Assembly: GCA_034509755.1 (NCBI GenBank)
Contig: CM067546.1
Span: forward strand, 10,070,970 to 10,134,969
Source of the DNA: Anisodus tanguticus
Lineage: Eukaryota; Streptophyta; Magnoliopsida; Solanales; Solanaceae
Reading direction: 5' to 3'
DNA: 64,000 nt
Position numbers and translations under genes: made by a program. Positions 9,986 through 20,420 of the stretch are shown one piece after another. Each line of letters opens with the position of its first letter. Within the stretch, counting starts at the first letter, position 1. A model generated the notes under the pieces. It searched no databases. It worked only from the letters and a program-made list of their open reading frames with translations, and was not told the DNA's origin.

Positions 9986-10793
9986 ACCTCCGGGGTTTTT
10001 AAGGTGGATTCTATCCGTTTAATTTGGATATCTTCCTTTAGGAAGTTAATCTGGTTAGATAAAAGCTGTATTCGAAAGACAGTTTTTTGTTTAACGTAAT
10101 TACTTTCATTTTTTGAAAGAGGATTTAAGTAAGGGAAGATTATTTCCTTTCCTAGAGATTTGGTATAAATACCATCCAGATTTGCCGTGTAAGGCTTTAT
10201 CTGGGTTGCGAAGGGGATACCTTGAATAATTTCTTCTGTAATATTTCTTGTAATTACAAAATCATTGATATAACAAACAAACTCCATTATTACAGACATG
10301 TTCTTTGGTTAATTTGTAATTTATTTTTAGCTTTTTGCCGGTGGCCGAATAGAGCTTTGAAGTACTTTTCTCCAAATATTTCGTAGGGATTAACCCTTTT
10401 GCAATACAATTTTGATATGCTCCTATGTCAAAGAGAGCAATTTTATTAAGGATGACATTTTTATTAATTACTAATTTTATGGGAATATGATAGCTTAAGG
10501 CTTTAACTTTTGAAATAAGTTTTAGCCCTGAGTGATCAGGTTCTAAAGGATTTTCTCCTTCTTCTGCTGAGCTGACTTCAGCTATTCCTCTGGAGGTTGA
10601 AGGTCTATACATTTCTTCATTAGCATCTCTAATTATTTTGTTGGCAAAAGACTCTAATTCGACAGAACTGAGCCGGTCTTTAATATCTTTAATTTCTTGC
10701 TTAAGATATGACACTTCAGATTGTAAATCTTGAAAATTGTATCTGTTTTAACTGTCTTAAATTTGATTAAGGCATGTTTCATGTTGAAGGGTT
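9985..10793 (-). pseudogene. EPRV aspartic protease/pol N-terminal region
   Basis: On the minus strand it starts near ATG 10793 with a Lys-rich segment and a heptad-like helix (SYLKQEIKDIKDRLSSVELE), then the protease centre ALFDIGAYQNCIAKG, where the expected DTG/DSG reads DIG. A frameshift near 10280 moves to the next open frame (10299-9913), which continues into the spacer before RT. RT itself is missing: the sequence jumps to ORF4 at about 9985. The plus copy at 7480 keeps the pol start in frame where this copy has lost a base. Confidence 0.8.
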
Positions 10794-12240
10794 CTACCGT
10801 AGCTTTACTATCTTTGTGATTAATAATGAGTTTTTTTAATTCTATGAGATAACATTTTCTAAGATCTTCGTCGTTAATCTATTCTATCATGTCAAGGAAG
10901 AATTCTTGACTATCTTTTGAGATGACATTGACTGTTTTAGAGTCATAGGTGCAGAAAGTCCCCGTACAATTGCATTTACTGCTAGAGTCGGAGCTATCTG
11001 AATTGTAATCAACGTTTAGGAGTTCTTCGTCGCTATAGTCTTCTGATTCAGAAGATTCGCTAGAGGGTTCTCCTAGGATATTGAAGAGTTTCTCTTTTAA
11101 CTATGGGTTTAATTCCAGAAGGTTAATTTTATCTTTCTTTTTGTTGGGAGCTTTACAACTACTGGCTAGGTGGCCTGCTTTACCACAGTTCCAACATTTA
11201 GTTTCTTTGGAAACTGTGCTCTTCCGCCTTGCAGGCCTCCTTGGTTTATAGGGCTTTCTTTTGTAACTCTTGTATTCTCGTTTAGAAGAGGTACTAGGCT
11301 TTCTATTTTTCTTATGTTTTTTAGCAACTGCTTTAGATGGGGCGGTAATTTTTGTGTAACCGAAGTCTTGGCAGAAGCTTCCTAACTCGGAGGTAGAGAG
11401 TCTTCCTTCTTTCTTTAACTGGTGCTTAAGTTTAAGATCATTACATAAATCTAAGCCCGTAAGGTTTATCAAGCTTACAATATCTCTGTATGTTAAGCCA
11501 CTATAAGGTATTTCTCCATCGAATTTGTTTCGAATGGTGGTTCGGACCTTTTCTGCAAAAAGCGAGGGTAGACCGCTAATGAACTTCTCTTTCCAGTAAT
11601 CATGGTTACAATCTTCTCTGATCATAACCTTGTTAAGGAAGATGTCTTTATACCATCTAAAATCGTGGAGCCTAGGGCAAGTTAGATTGCTAAGGATCTC
11701 CAGGTTTTTTTCCTGAAATAATTTGGGTTCTCCTATGAAGTGTTTAGCAATGCTATAGATGAGGGTAGCAGTAGCATCATCTACCATTTTCTGTTCTACG
11801 GAGTCATCTATTTTGACTATCTGCTGAACTGAGGTGGCACTCAATATGCCCTGCCTAATTTCTTCAGTGAGATAATTATCCCACCAATTCTTTAGCATAC
11901 CAGTAAATCTTGCGACTATCATAGTAGCACACTGTTTGTCATTGTTATTTTTTATCTTAAGGCCTGTTATGGCTATGCACATCTCATGAAGTTTACTGTA
12001 AATCTGACCTTCAGCTAGGCCATCGATATTCCATTCTGAGATTTGTGATCCCGAGTGTGAAGTATGAGATAAGAACTCATTTTCTTCGTACTACATATCC
12101 GGAAAGGTAGCCCGAGGGTAGAAATTCTTTCTATTGGTGTAGCGGGATAGCTTGTTTATATCAAATCCTTGGTCAGTGATAGTCTTAATGGCTAGACCTT
12201 CGCCAGTGAGACTCTGTTGTAACCTAAGATTTATTTTGTC
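10794..12240 (-). pseudogene. EPRV coat protein region with zinc knuckle
   Basis: Open frame 11982-11101 (293 codons) holds the capsid core (ARFTGMLKNWWDNYL), a long basic stretch (KKHKKNRKPSTSSKREYKSY and more) and the CCHC knuckle CWNCGKAGHLASSC that packages nucleic acid. After an in-frame TAG at 11101-11103 the same frame continues as an acidic Ser/Glu/Asp tail (SSESSESEDYSDEELL), ending near the pol start. Upstream, a one-base loss near 12240 separates it from the movement domain, and another stop lies near 12090. Originally this was probably one polyprotein with 12240-13925. Confidence 0.88.
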
Positions 12241-13925
12241 TAAACCTTATCACTTATGTCGATGGGGTTGACAAGATTGGGATAGTTACTAGCAGAAAAT
12301 TCAGGTATTTTAAATATAGGGTTTGAAGTCCTTATTTCTTTGGAGGGACCCATTCTATCTTTAAAGATTGCTTTGCCACTGGTCTGGTTAAGTTGAGTGG
12401 AAACCACGTGTAGCAATTGATTTATATAATGGTTTTGCTGAATAAGCTTGTTTACGTCATTGTTGGTGGGGTTGCTAGTGGGGTTCTTTATGTCTCTCAT
12501 AAAGGGAGTGGCCTCAATTACTTCTCCTTCTATAGGAATACTAATCTTTTCTAATGGAGGAGTTACTGAGTCAATAGTTCTGGTACGCGTGTACCACTTG
12601 TTTACAAGTGTGCTTAATGACTCAGGTTCGTTGCCTAATTGGCCCGTGACCTGGAACCACCTAAAGAATTCAATGTTACATCTTAATCTTTTCATGTCAG
12701 CAATCCAAGATTTTCTAAAGGATAACCTTTGACTCTCGGTATAGGTATCTACGTACCACTTTCTTTTAATGGCGTGTTCTGGGCTTATCCAGAGATTATC
12801 AAGGAGCTTAAAATCTATTTTGAATTTATTATCCCTTTTAATCATGCCTAGTGATCCTTCGGCTGGACCTTGTAGATCGCTTGGGGTAGGGTTGCTAGTC
12901 CTTGCTATTGACTCATAGTGAACTTTAGGAATATTTTTAGAAAAATCTACTCCTTTTATTTTTCTTTCTATTTCCTGAAGTAAAACTTCTTCGTCGAAGT
13001 CATCTGTTTCCTCCTCCCGGCTTTTTGAGGAAGATGGTCTCCTAGTAGAGTATCTTCTTGAAGAAGTCTCTGCGCTAGATTTCAGAAATTTTAAATTAAT
13101 TGACCCATCTGGGTACTGAACAACATTTTTAATTTTTGAACTCTCTGGTTCTAATTTTGGTTGGGCAATAGCATCAAAGTGCCATTCATCTTTTGATAAA
13201 ATTTCATCCCAGTGAAGCATTCTGGGAACAAATATATTGCTATACTCTTGGTTTGCTTCCATGAGCATAGTAACTCCTTTATTGCTCATTATCTTGGCCT
13301 TTGGGGCCAAGGTAGTTTTCATTAATCTGTAGTAAACCCTATAAATAATAGCAATCTCTTTGGTGTTAATTTTACTGTTCATATTTTTGGTTTTGATATT
13401 TACTATCAGAGTATCCATTATATTCTGATCGTTGATATCTACCGAAAAGTTGGGGTAACAATTAAAGTATACTGGGCCTCTGGCCAGATTACTCTGTAAG
13501 ACTCCTAACAGGGAATCTTCAAAGTTTAATAGTCTGGCGTCTCTTAACAAGAGGCTAATAGGCGTGTATAAACCTAAGCGATATAAAGGTTTGACCGCTA
13601 CTTGGACAAGGCCGATGTGAAGAAAGTTATAATCGTTTTTATAACTATTAATATCTTGAGCTGCTAATAACCTAACAATCTCTTTGGAGTTATTGATGGC
13701 TATAGTAGACTCACAAGTTTTGATATTATAATTTTTTACAAAATCGAACCTTCCGGTTTCGTAAATGGTTTTAAAGGGTTCTTTGGGAATATCCCAATTT
13801 TGTAAATCTCTTTCTACCTTAGCTATTTTCATAGTTGAAGTAGAGAGATTGTCACTGTTTAAAATATTGTGCCTTTCAGAGGTATTCATTTTTAATATTG
13901 GGCGGAATAGTGTCGAAGTAACCAA
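12240..13925 (-). pseudogene. EPRV movement protein-coat N-terminal frame, longest open copy
   Basis: 561 codons open from ATG 13925. Residues 1-250 are a 30K-like movement domain (RDARLLNFEDSLLGVLQSNL; YFNCYPNFSVDIND), which in the virus would modify plasmodesmata. Residues about 285-330 are a Ser/Arg/Glu-rich linker (TRRPSSSKSREEETDDFDEE). The rest (KRKWYVDTYTES, CNIEFFRWFQVTG, PPLEKISIP) leads into the coat protein. It ends by frameshift at 12240 rather than at the natural end. It overlaps ORF1 by 34 bases. Longest open frame in the window, but downstream continuity is broken. Confidence 0.9.
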
Positions 13926-14299
13926 TCACAATTTTCAATTAAGTTTTCTTGAACTCTTATCAGGTGGCCTAGATGACCAATCTTGGTATAACAAGAAATC
14001 ATTTTCTGAGTTATTGCCTGTCTAACTATGGTTTGTCGGTGAAGAGTTAATTCCTCAGAAGGTACTAACATTTTATAATAAGCTAGTTCTAGTCTAGTTT
14101 CTTTTAAATCTTTGACTAGCTTATCTCGGTCTCTTAAGCAATCTAATCTGAGACGATTAGCTCTTCTGATCCTATCGAAAGAAGGATGTGTACGCATGTC
14201 TAGAATGGCTAAGAAAAACTTTTGTTTTTGTTTAATGAGAGAGGCTACTATCCTTAGAGCTATTGTTCTATCGATCGGGAGACTACTGATTCTTTGCAC
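13892..14299 (-). CDS. EPRV ORF1, small protein of unknown function (intact frame)
   Basis: 135 codons from ATG 14299, the first ORF after the leader. Charged, helical-looking protein (IRRANRLRLDCLRDRDKLVK, then KETRLELAYYKM), lacking a signal peptide or a motif I can name. The ATG is about 390 nt from the primer site, and the end overlaps the movement/coat frame by 34 bases. The plus-strand copies of this gene (4390-4518, 7950-8118) are truncated. Intact as a frame, but there is no evidence that it is expressed. Confidence 0.7.
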   Translation of the reverse strand: MQRISSLPIDRTIALRIVASLIKQKQKFFLAILDMRTHPSFDRIRRANRLRLDCLRDRDKLVKDLKETRLELAYYKMLVPSEELTLHRQTIVRQAITQKMISCYTKIGHLGHLIRVQENLIENCDWLLRHYSAQY

Positions 14300-14686
14300 T
14301 GTTACCAGCTTTATCTTGATCTTAGCGACTGTCTTTAGTTCTAATCTGTTAATTCTTTAGTATATAGTAGTAGGTTGGTATTTCTTTCTCTAAGTAATTT
14401 TGGCGACGGGATCACCAAACCGGGTCCGGCTCACACCTGGAGCTAATCCAACGGTACATTCATGCTAGCCAACGTCTGATCCGAGTATTATTCGGATACC
14501 TCAACTATGTGAAAGAACCTAACAACCTTATACTAATAACTTAAGAACATAGATCCAGAACTGAAGATAATAACAAGGTAAAGATAAAGATGAACAGTAA
14601 CCAAGAATCAAACAGTCAAGACCTCTAAACAATCATGCTCCAAGGTAGTAGTATGAGTTTAGCTACTCATTCTTGCAAACAACATG
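14300..14686 (-). promoter_or_regulatory. EPRV leader (minus copy)
   Basis: Untranslated leader between primer site and ORF1, homologous to 7563-7950 and 3980-4390. It contains several short ATG frames, typical of pararetrovirus leaders that use ribosome shunting. No gene is seen in it. Confidence 0.7.
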
Positions 14687-14698
14687 GCTCTGATACCA
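14687..14698 (-). promoter_or_regulatory. EPRV primer-binding site, tRNA-Met (minus copy)
   Basis: Minus strand reads TGGTATCAGAGC, followed by C and the normal leader, so this copy shows the undisturbed arrangement. Confidence 0.92.
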
Positions 14699-14789
14699 TA
14701 AAGAGGATCGGGGGTATTATACTTTAAAATAATACTTAAACCAGTAAGCAGTAATAAGAACTTGAAGAACTGTTAAAAGACTTACAAAT

Positions 14790-14795
14790 TTTATT
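14790..14795 (-). terminator. EPRV polyadenylation signal (minus copy)
   Basis: AATAAA on the minus strand, about 100 bp after the TATA box and about 90 bp before the primer site, as in the plus copy. Confidence 0.7.
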
Positions 14796-14890
14796 TAGAC
14801 GAAAAAGAAAGCATTCATACAGGGAAGTGAGGCAGGGAAATATTCAGAGTGGATATTTTTCGATGCCCTTGATATTACAACTTGAGAGCC

Positions 14891-14897
14891 TTATATA
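14891..14897 (-). promoter_or_regulatory. EPRV TATA box (minus copy)
   Basis: TATATAA on the minus strand (context GGCTATATAAGG). Surrounding bases match the plus-copy promoter at 7264, so the two promoters are paralogous and point toward each other. Confidence 0.8.
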
Positions 14898-15009
14898 GCC
14901 CTCGAGAAACATTTTTGCAAATGAAAATAAAATGCCTCTTCGGACTTGTCTCTTGCTTTTCTGAAGGGTCGTTTGTCTTTTACTATTTCGGTGGGGGGCC
15001 TTTGTCTCT

Positions 15010-15130
15010 TGCTTTTTTGAAGGGTCGTCTGCTTTATCTTGATGTCGCTTTTGTCTGCTTTATCTTTATGTCACTTTCTGTTTTATATCTACTGCTTTAT
15101 CTGCTTTATGTCTCCTTTTACTGTAAGAAA
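15010..15130 (-). repeat. Degenerate 28-bp promoter-upstream repeats (minus copy)
   Basis: GACATAAAG words recur two or three times in imperfect units resembling the array at 6986-7120, but shortened and rearranged. Confidence 0.7.
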
Positions 15131-16037
15131 TACGACTGAGCTATCCCTCGTGGGGCTAACATGTCGCCATTGTCAGGTTCATCTGTACTGGCGGCTGTAT
15201 CAAGGAGCTCTATTATTTCGCTGGGATCCTCGTCATCTTCCAGTTTGGACAAAGCTTCTAAGGGCTTCTTTCTTATTTCGGCCTTTGAAACTGAACTGTT
15301 GCCGGAAGTAGACGGTTTTTTTGTTTTTTATTTCTTCCTTGACGTTGGGACTCCATCCCTTTATCTTGATGGTCTTGCTGAGATATCGGATTCTGTTCAT
15401 TTCTTGGATATCGAAGGACCAATTCAATATATATGAAATTCTTTTATTAATAAAAAACTTGCATAATTTTATATGCTCTGGCAAGGTAGAAATCTGTTGC
15501 TCCTCTATGAAGCCTGTATACCTGTTTTGGAAGCTAGGAGCTACCACCTGTAGATTTCCTCCGAATATGTTCCACCATTCGTAGAACCACCGGGGAATGA
15601 TTTTATCTTTTAATCCTTCTGCATACTTTACAAACCATGTGTGTGTATTTGGCCTGATATATAAAAAATTAAACCATGCATCTTTATAATCGTACCAGTT
15701 ATATGCCTGGGGTTTATGGTTCTTTGATAAAGGTATGGGGGTGTGTAGATGATCTACATACCAATTAAATGGGCTTAAAATCTTTTTTATGGTAAACTTG
15801 GAATACTCAATGGCTTCCGAATTGTTTTTAAAGTAACTATGATCGACTTCTATTGAGTCGGTGTCTATGAGGATAAACTCGTAGTATTTTCTGGTTTTAA
15901 TAGGATCTTGTGTGTCAACATACTTATAATTGGTATAATAGGGTTTAAGAAGATCTGGTACCCTGAAGTTCTCATACTGTTTATCCAGTGCCATTATCGG
16001 GAGGTCCTAGAAAACAATAAATTCCCATGTTTGGATT
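15130..16037 (-). pseudogene. EPRV ORF4 (putative transactivator), minus copy
   Basis: Open frame 15994-15233 (253 codons) carries the ORF4 core with YYEFILIDTDS, YNWYDYKDAWFNFLY and WFYEWWNIFGGN, then LSKTIKIKGWSP. A frameshift near 15310 cuts the acidic tail, whose bases continue to about 15135. The proline-rich N-terminal part is absent: viral homology stops at about 16037, where repeat B begins. It is less damaged in the core than the plus copy. Role inferred from position only. Confidence 0.78.
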
Positions 16038-16039
16038 GC

Positions 16040-17502
16040 ATGTTTGTCATGTCTTCAATGGTTAGTTGCTCAGGCGTTGAGGAACTGCATGGATGATATA
16101 GCATGTGGTGGGAAGAGAGTTGACCATTTGAATTGGTACGGTTTGTAAGATACCTAGGGAATACGCGTTGTAACTATGAAGACTACACTTCAGGAGGGTG
16201 GCATAGCAAGGATAATTAACTCGATGTATGAATTAGAGTAGAAATGCTTTAATGTCATCTAGATTTATTATGATAGTTTTATGACATGGTTGTATCTATG
16301 AAAAGTTAATGATTTAGTAATGGACGGGTACATGTGTTGGTATCTTGAAGACTAGTTTAAATTTGGGAGGATCAATGGGTCATATGAGAGGATAGTGACA
16401 ATGGTGAGGCTGTGAAGAGGAGTTGAGGTGTACTAAAGAGAATTCAAAAGTTCAAGTTTGGTAACACGACAGTCACAATGTTAAGTGTTCATCTTATGGG
16501 AGCATGGGGTGTGCTAAGTCTAATAATGCATAGGAGTATGAAAGGCTCATTGGAGTTTTGACAGGATGACATTGTGGTGGAGTAAGGACAAATGGTTTGA
16601 GGGTCTCTAAGGAAATTGCAATTGACTGTAGGCCATGTTATAGAAGTTACCCGTGTTGATTGAACCATTATGAGAATAGGCAGTTGTGATATTTCAGTAA
16701 AGAGCGGGCTTAAAGATTTATTAATTAGTAGGCTGTCGAGAGTACAGTGATCGACTAATGAGGATGGCTTCACTGATGGGCAAGTTTAAAGATTTATTAA
16801 TTAAGGAGTTATTGGTTGTTGCACCTAAGTTTGGGGGAGGGGTGTGGGCATTGTATTTGCTTCTTATGACATGGCAAGTTCTACAAATTACTGGTGATGT
16901 GATTTTGTGGAGTTGACGAAATGAGAGGGATAATCGCATGATTTTCTTGGGGTAGGGCGCTCGAGTTAGACGAAATAAGGACAATTAAAGTGGTAGATCA
17001 ATGATGGTTGTTAACTAATTCTAGTTGTGAAAAGCATTTCAAAAATTGACTTAAGAATCAATAATATTGATGGAAACCAAAAGAGGTGAATTCACTAAAG
17101 TACATTAGATTTCAATGTTGTGTTGGTAAGCTCGTACCACAATGGAAGAAGGACTCTTTAGTTAAAGAATATTGGCAAGCATACTTGTGTGAGGATATAA
17201 GAGGATGTTAGTAGGATTGTATGTATGATAAGTAAGGATCACACTACCATTGGATTAGTAAAGTGGTGGTTGGGGTTGTTATATCGGTAATAATAAATGA
17301 CCTTGTTGGAGTAACCGGGATTGGTCGATACTTCTGGTGGAAATTTTTTGTGAAGGACTGTTCATGTGATGCGCTAGATTTAGAGAGCATCTAGTTTTGA
17401 GGTTCGAGGGAGGCAAGGAAAACTTTCAGTTGCTTGAGTTTGTATCTTATTACTATCTCAGTTACTGGCTTAGCTATTTTGCAAGTGTTATGATATTTGG
17501 TA
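16040..17502. other. Unassigned, probably degraded retroelement interior
   Basis: No open frame with recognisable motifs on either strand; frames longer than 80 codons are not conserved as protein between the two copies of repeat B. It precedes an LTR start, so it may be the remains of an internal region, but I cannot place it. Confidence 0.4.
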
Positions 17503-19400
17503 TGTTACATCTCGTACTTTTGTACATTGTACTCATTGTAAGTTAGTTGACATTAGTTCAAAGGAGAATTTTTTTTGAAGTTATAAAGAAGGTAAACGAG
17601 TTAAACCTTTAAGAGGTTACAAGAATTCAAAAGTCGTTAAGCTATTCATGCTTGTATTCGTTACGTCGATTCCATTTTGAGTAACCTAATCTAATCCCGA
17701 ACTAGTTATGATACACATATGAGGTTAAGTAAAACTTTTGGTAAGTGTTAAGAGTGTAGCATAAGGTTTCAGGGCCAAACGAATCGAAAGAAACAAGTTC
17801 ATCGAAAAGCTAGTGTGAGGAAGCATTTTCACAGACCGTGAAAAGTTTCACGGCCCATCGAATGGTGGCAGAGGTATCGTGAAACAGAAGCAGAACCACT
17901 AATTTTGGGGAATGGTTTCACGGTACAATTTCACGGATCGTGATTTTGGCCGTGAAAACCAAGCGGTGGCCGACCTTGAAATCTTTAAGTATGATCCAAG
18001 CCTTATTTTTCATCCATTTTCGACCTAGATCAGTTCTCTCACTCCCTAGGAGTTTCCCTAACATCTCTCTGACTCCAAGATAAAATCCAAATAGAATCAA
18101 CTCAAGTTCATCTTGAAGGTGTTGTAAACCACAAGGAAAAGCTTTTATGGCATTGTGGTGTTATTGAGGGCTGTTGTAGGCTTGAAGAAGTGCTTGTTGA
18201 TGATTTTCCTGGTCCTTTAAGGTAAGATTAACTTCTTTTCATTTGTGTTTAAGTTAGTTCTTATGTTGGTGAAGTTGTAGAAGTGAAGAATCACAAGGTA
18301 GATGCTAGAAGATTTCTTAAATGTGTTGTGTCCTTCTTGGGGCTATTTTAGGCTATATCCAAAGCTTTTGGTGGTTAGAAATTGTAGAAACTAGCATGAT
18401 CATGTTGTTGTAGTTGTTGTCATTATAGTTTTCCATGTATGGTAAATGTAGGTGTAAAGTTGAGTTGGAAAAAGAGAAGTAAACAATCTATGCATCCTAG
18501 GTGTTTGATAAAAGGCCTAAATGAATTAAGTCCAAGTTGTTGATGTTATGAGATTAAGGAAGAACAAAGGAAATGTTATCGAAAAGTTGAGGTCGTTATA
18601 TTTTACTATAATTTTTCGGTTATCTTAACAATATTTCTATTGCTCTTCTTGTAGATTGAAGTGCTACATCTTATACGTACGTCGACGAGTGAATAAACAA
18701 AGAGGTATATAATGGCTATCCCTCCTTTCTGTAGTATGAATCCATACCTAAAATGGTACTCATTAGAGATGTACAAGAGAAAAGTTTATAACTAACTCGT
18801 GCCTCATATTTAGATATCATTGAGATATTATTGTTTTTCCCTTGTCGGGAGTACTTTCTGCCTTATAGCTTACTCTTTTCACTAGATGAGTGTTTATAGA
18901 TCCTACAGACTCATTCCTTGATTGATGATAATTATTTACTGCTTTAGATTATATGATTGTTTGGCATATTGTGCATACTCCAAAAATCCTATATATGGCC
19001 TGGTATGTTGTTTACTTACTCCACAAAACCTTGTTATGGCCTGGTATGTTATATTCTATATCACAGAGCCTCGTTAAGGCCTGCTACGTTGCGCACACCG
19101 CAGATGCCCCCAATGGCCTGATATGTTTGGTGATACTACACAGAGCCTCATTTAAGGCCTGGTACAATATACTTAACTACAGAACCCTGATAAGGTCTGG
19201 TAAGTTCTTGATATTTCTGTATGATGTGAGCAGGTAGGTATATCCTCAGATTTCCCTTCTCTCTCTCAGATATGTTTAGCTAAATGCTTTCAGTTTCAGT
19301 TCAGCTTTTGTTATTTCAGTCGCCTTACATATTCAGTACATTATTTGTACTGACGTCCCTTTGCCGAGGCGTTGCATTTCATGCGTGTAGGTTCAGACTC
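17503..19400 (+). repeat. Degraded gypsy LTR (Tekay/Del-like), left repeat B
   Basis: Starts TGTTACATCTCGTAC and near its end has the CAGTACATTATTTGTACTG hairpin (19334-19352) followed by GACGTCCCTTT, a block shared by the other gypsy LTRs here. Between about 18960 and 19210 runs an irregular 40-45 bp tandem array built on GGCCTGGTATGTT. The normal LTR end and primer site are missing. Confidence 0.65.
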
Positions 19401-19404
19401 ACTA

Positions 19405-19717
19405 TGGGTAATGTCAGCTGTGCACTAATGCCTGCTATGCATGTGGACGTCTGGGATATATAATGAGGAATCGTCCGAGTAGGGGACGAGGCTGTATGGC
19501 GCAGTCAACTAGTTCAATATCAGGGTCTTCTACTTCAGTACCTCCTTCAGGATATGAGTTACAACCTCAAATCGGTAGAGGTTTAGGTAAAGGTGGACCT
19601 TCTAGTTTTAGCGGTAGTTATAACCGCATCTTTTCTTTAGCGGATCAACAGGACCCCGAGCCTTCACCAGATGGTAGGATTGGTACATTGACTATTTATG
19701 TAAGAGATGTTCAATGA
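19405..19717 (+). pseudogene. gypsy gag zinc-knuckle/protease-start relic, left repeat B
   Basis: Translates to a knuckle-like segment (ACGRLGYIMRN, with the histidine and last cysteine lost), a Gly/Ser-rich linker (GRGLGKGGPSS) and the lead-in to protease (NRIFSLADQQDPEPSPDG, then TLTIYVRDVQ) before a stop. It is joined directly to LTR sequence; the first part of gag is absent. Same in the right copy at 50048-50404. Confidence 0.7.
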
Positions 19718-20420
19718 GTGAGTATAAGATAGGTGCATTCTTGTGTATGAACTAGAGTAAAAGATACTAGAATTACTCCGTCCTTATACGAGTTCCTAGG
19801 ACTAAGATACCTAAGTATATGATTATGAGTGATCCAGACCTTAACTAGGGAGCTAGAGCCACCATAACTGAGTATGCGAAAATGAGAGTGACATCATTAG
19901 TAACATAACTCCCAATTCATGAGCCCCAAGTCTAGAAGGCCTAGTTATAGGAATAAAAAGGAAGCCAGAAACAGTGTAGCGTCTCACTTGAGATTCTAGA
20001 ATGACATAAAGAAGACTAGGATGCTAGCAAGTATGTTTATGAGCCCAAGTTATTATGATAGGTTATAGAATGTTTAATAAGGAAAGGGGACTTACGATTA
20101 ATGTTCATATATTGGTTGAGGAGTCATAAAGCATAAGTGCGATAACATATAGAGTGTTGATACGAGCTATACTACTAGTATCTGGTTACTTGAGGTTAAT
20201 CATATAGCGAAAGTTAATGTTAAAGAGACTCTAGACTATAGCTAAGACGAAAGACATTAGCCACTCATATAGGGTCATAACTGGGGTATAGAAGATCATT
20301 TAAGAACACGATATTAACGACTTTTAAAGAGTGAAAATGAGCGATCCAATGATATATAGAAGTAGGTGTAAGTTAAGCCAAGACATGATAGTACTGTTAC
20401 GGTTCACTTTTACGCGAGAA
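19718..20420. other. Non-coding stretch between retroelement relics
   Basis: No supported coding frame. It could be decayed pol of the preceding gypsy relic, but no motif is readable. Confidence 0.35.

Larger units (their letters stand above)
3199..16037. mobile_element. Endogenous pararetrovirus mosaic (Caulimoviridae, solendo/cavemovirus-like)
   Basis: Contains all recognisable parts of a plant pararetrovirus: small ORF1, movement-protein domain joined to coat protein with a CCHC zinc knuckle, aspartic protease, RT with YIDD, RNase H, ORF4, TATA box, AATAAA and a tRNA-Met primer site. No integrase is seen, as expected for the family, so integration was passive. Parts occur in both orientations with breaks at about 3441, 3980, 4518, 8118, 9918 and 9985. 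All long genes carry stops or frameshifts. The genus is inferred from gene order and memory of the family; it needs a search. Confidence 0.9.

Noticed and set aside
12240..14299. Reading the open ORF1 and movement/coat frames as an active virus
   Set aside because: Downstream coat, protease and RT are broken or missing, flanks are plant repeats, and no copy forms a continuous genome.
16489..16984. Minus-strand frames of about 90 codons in repeat B
   Set aside because: The reading is not conserved with the right copy beyond chance (indels shift frame) and no protein family is recognised.
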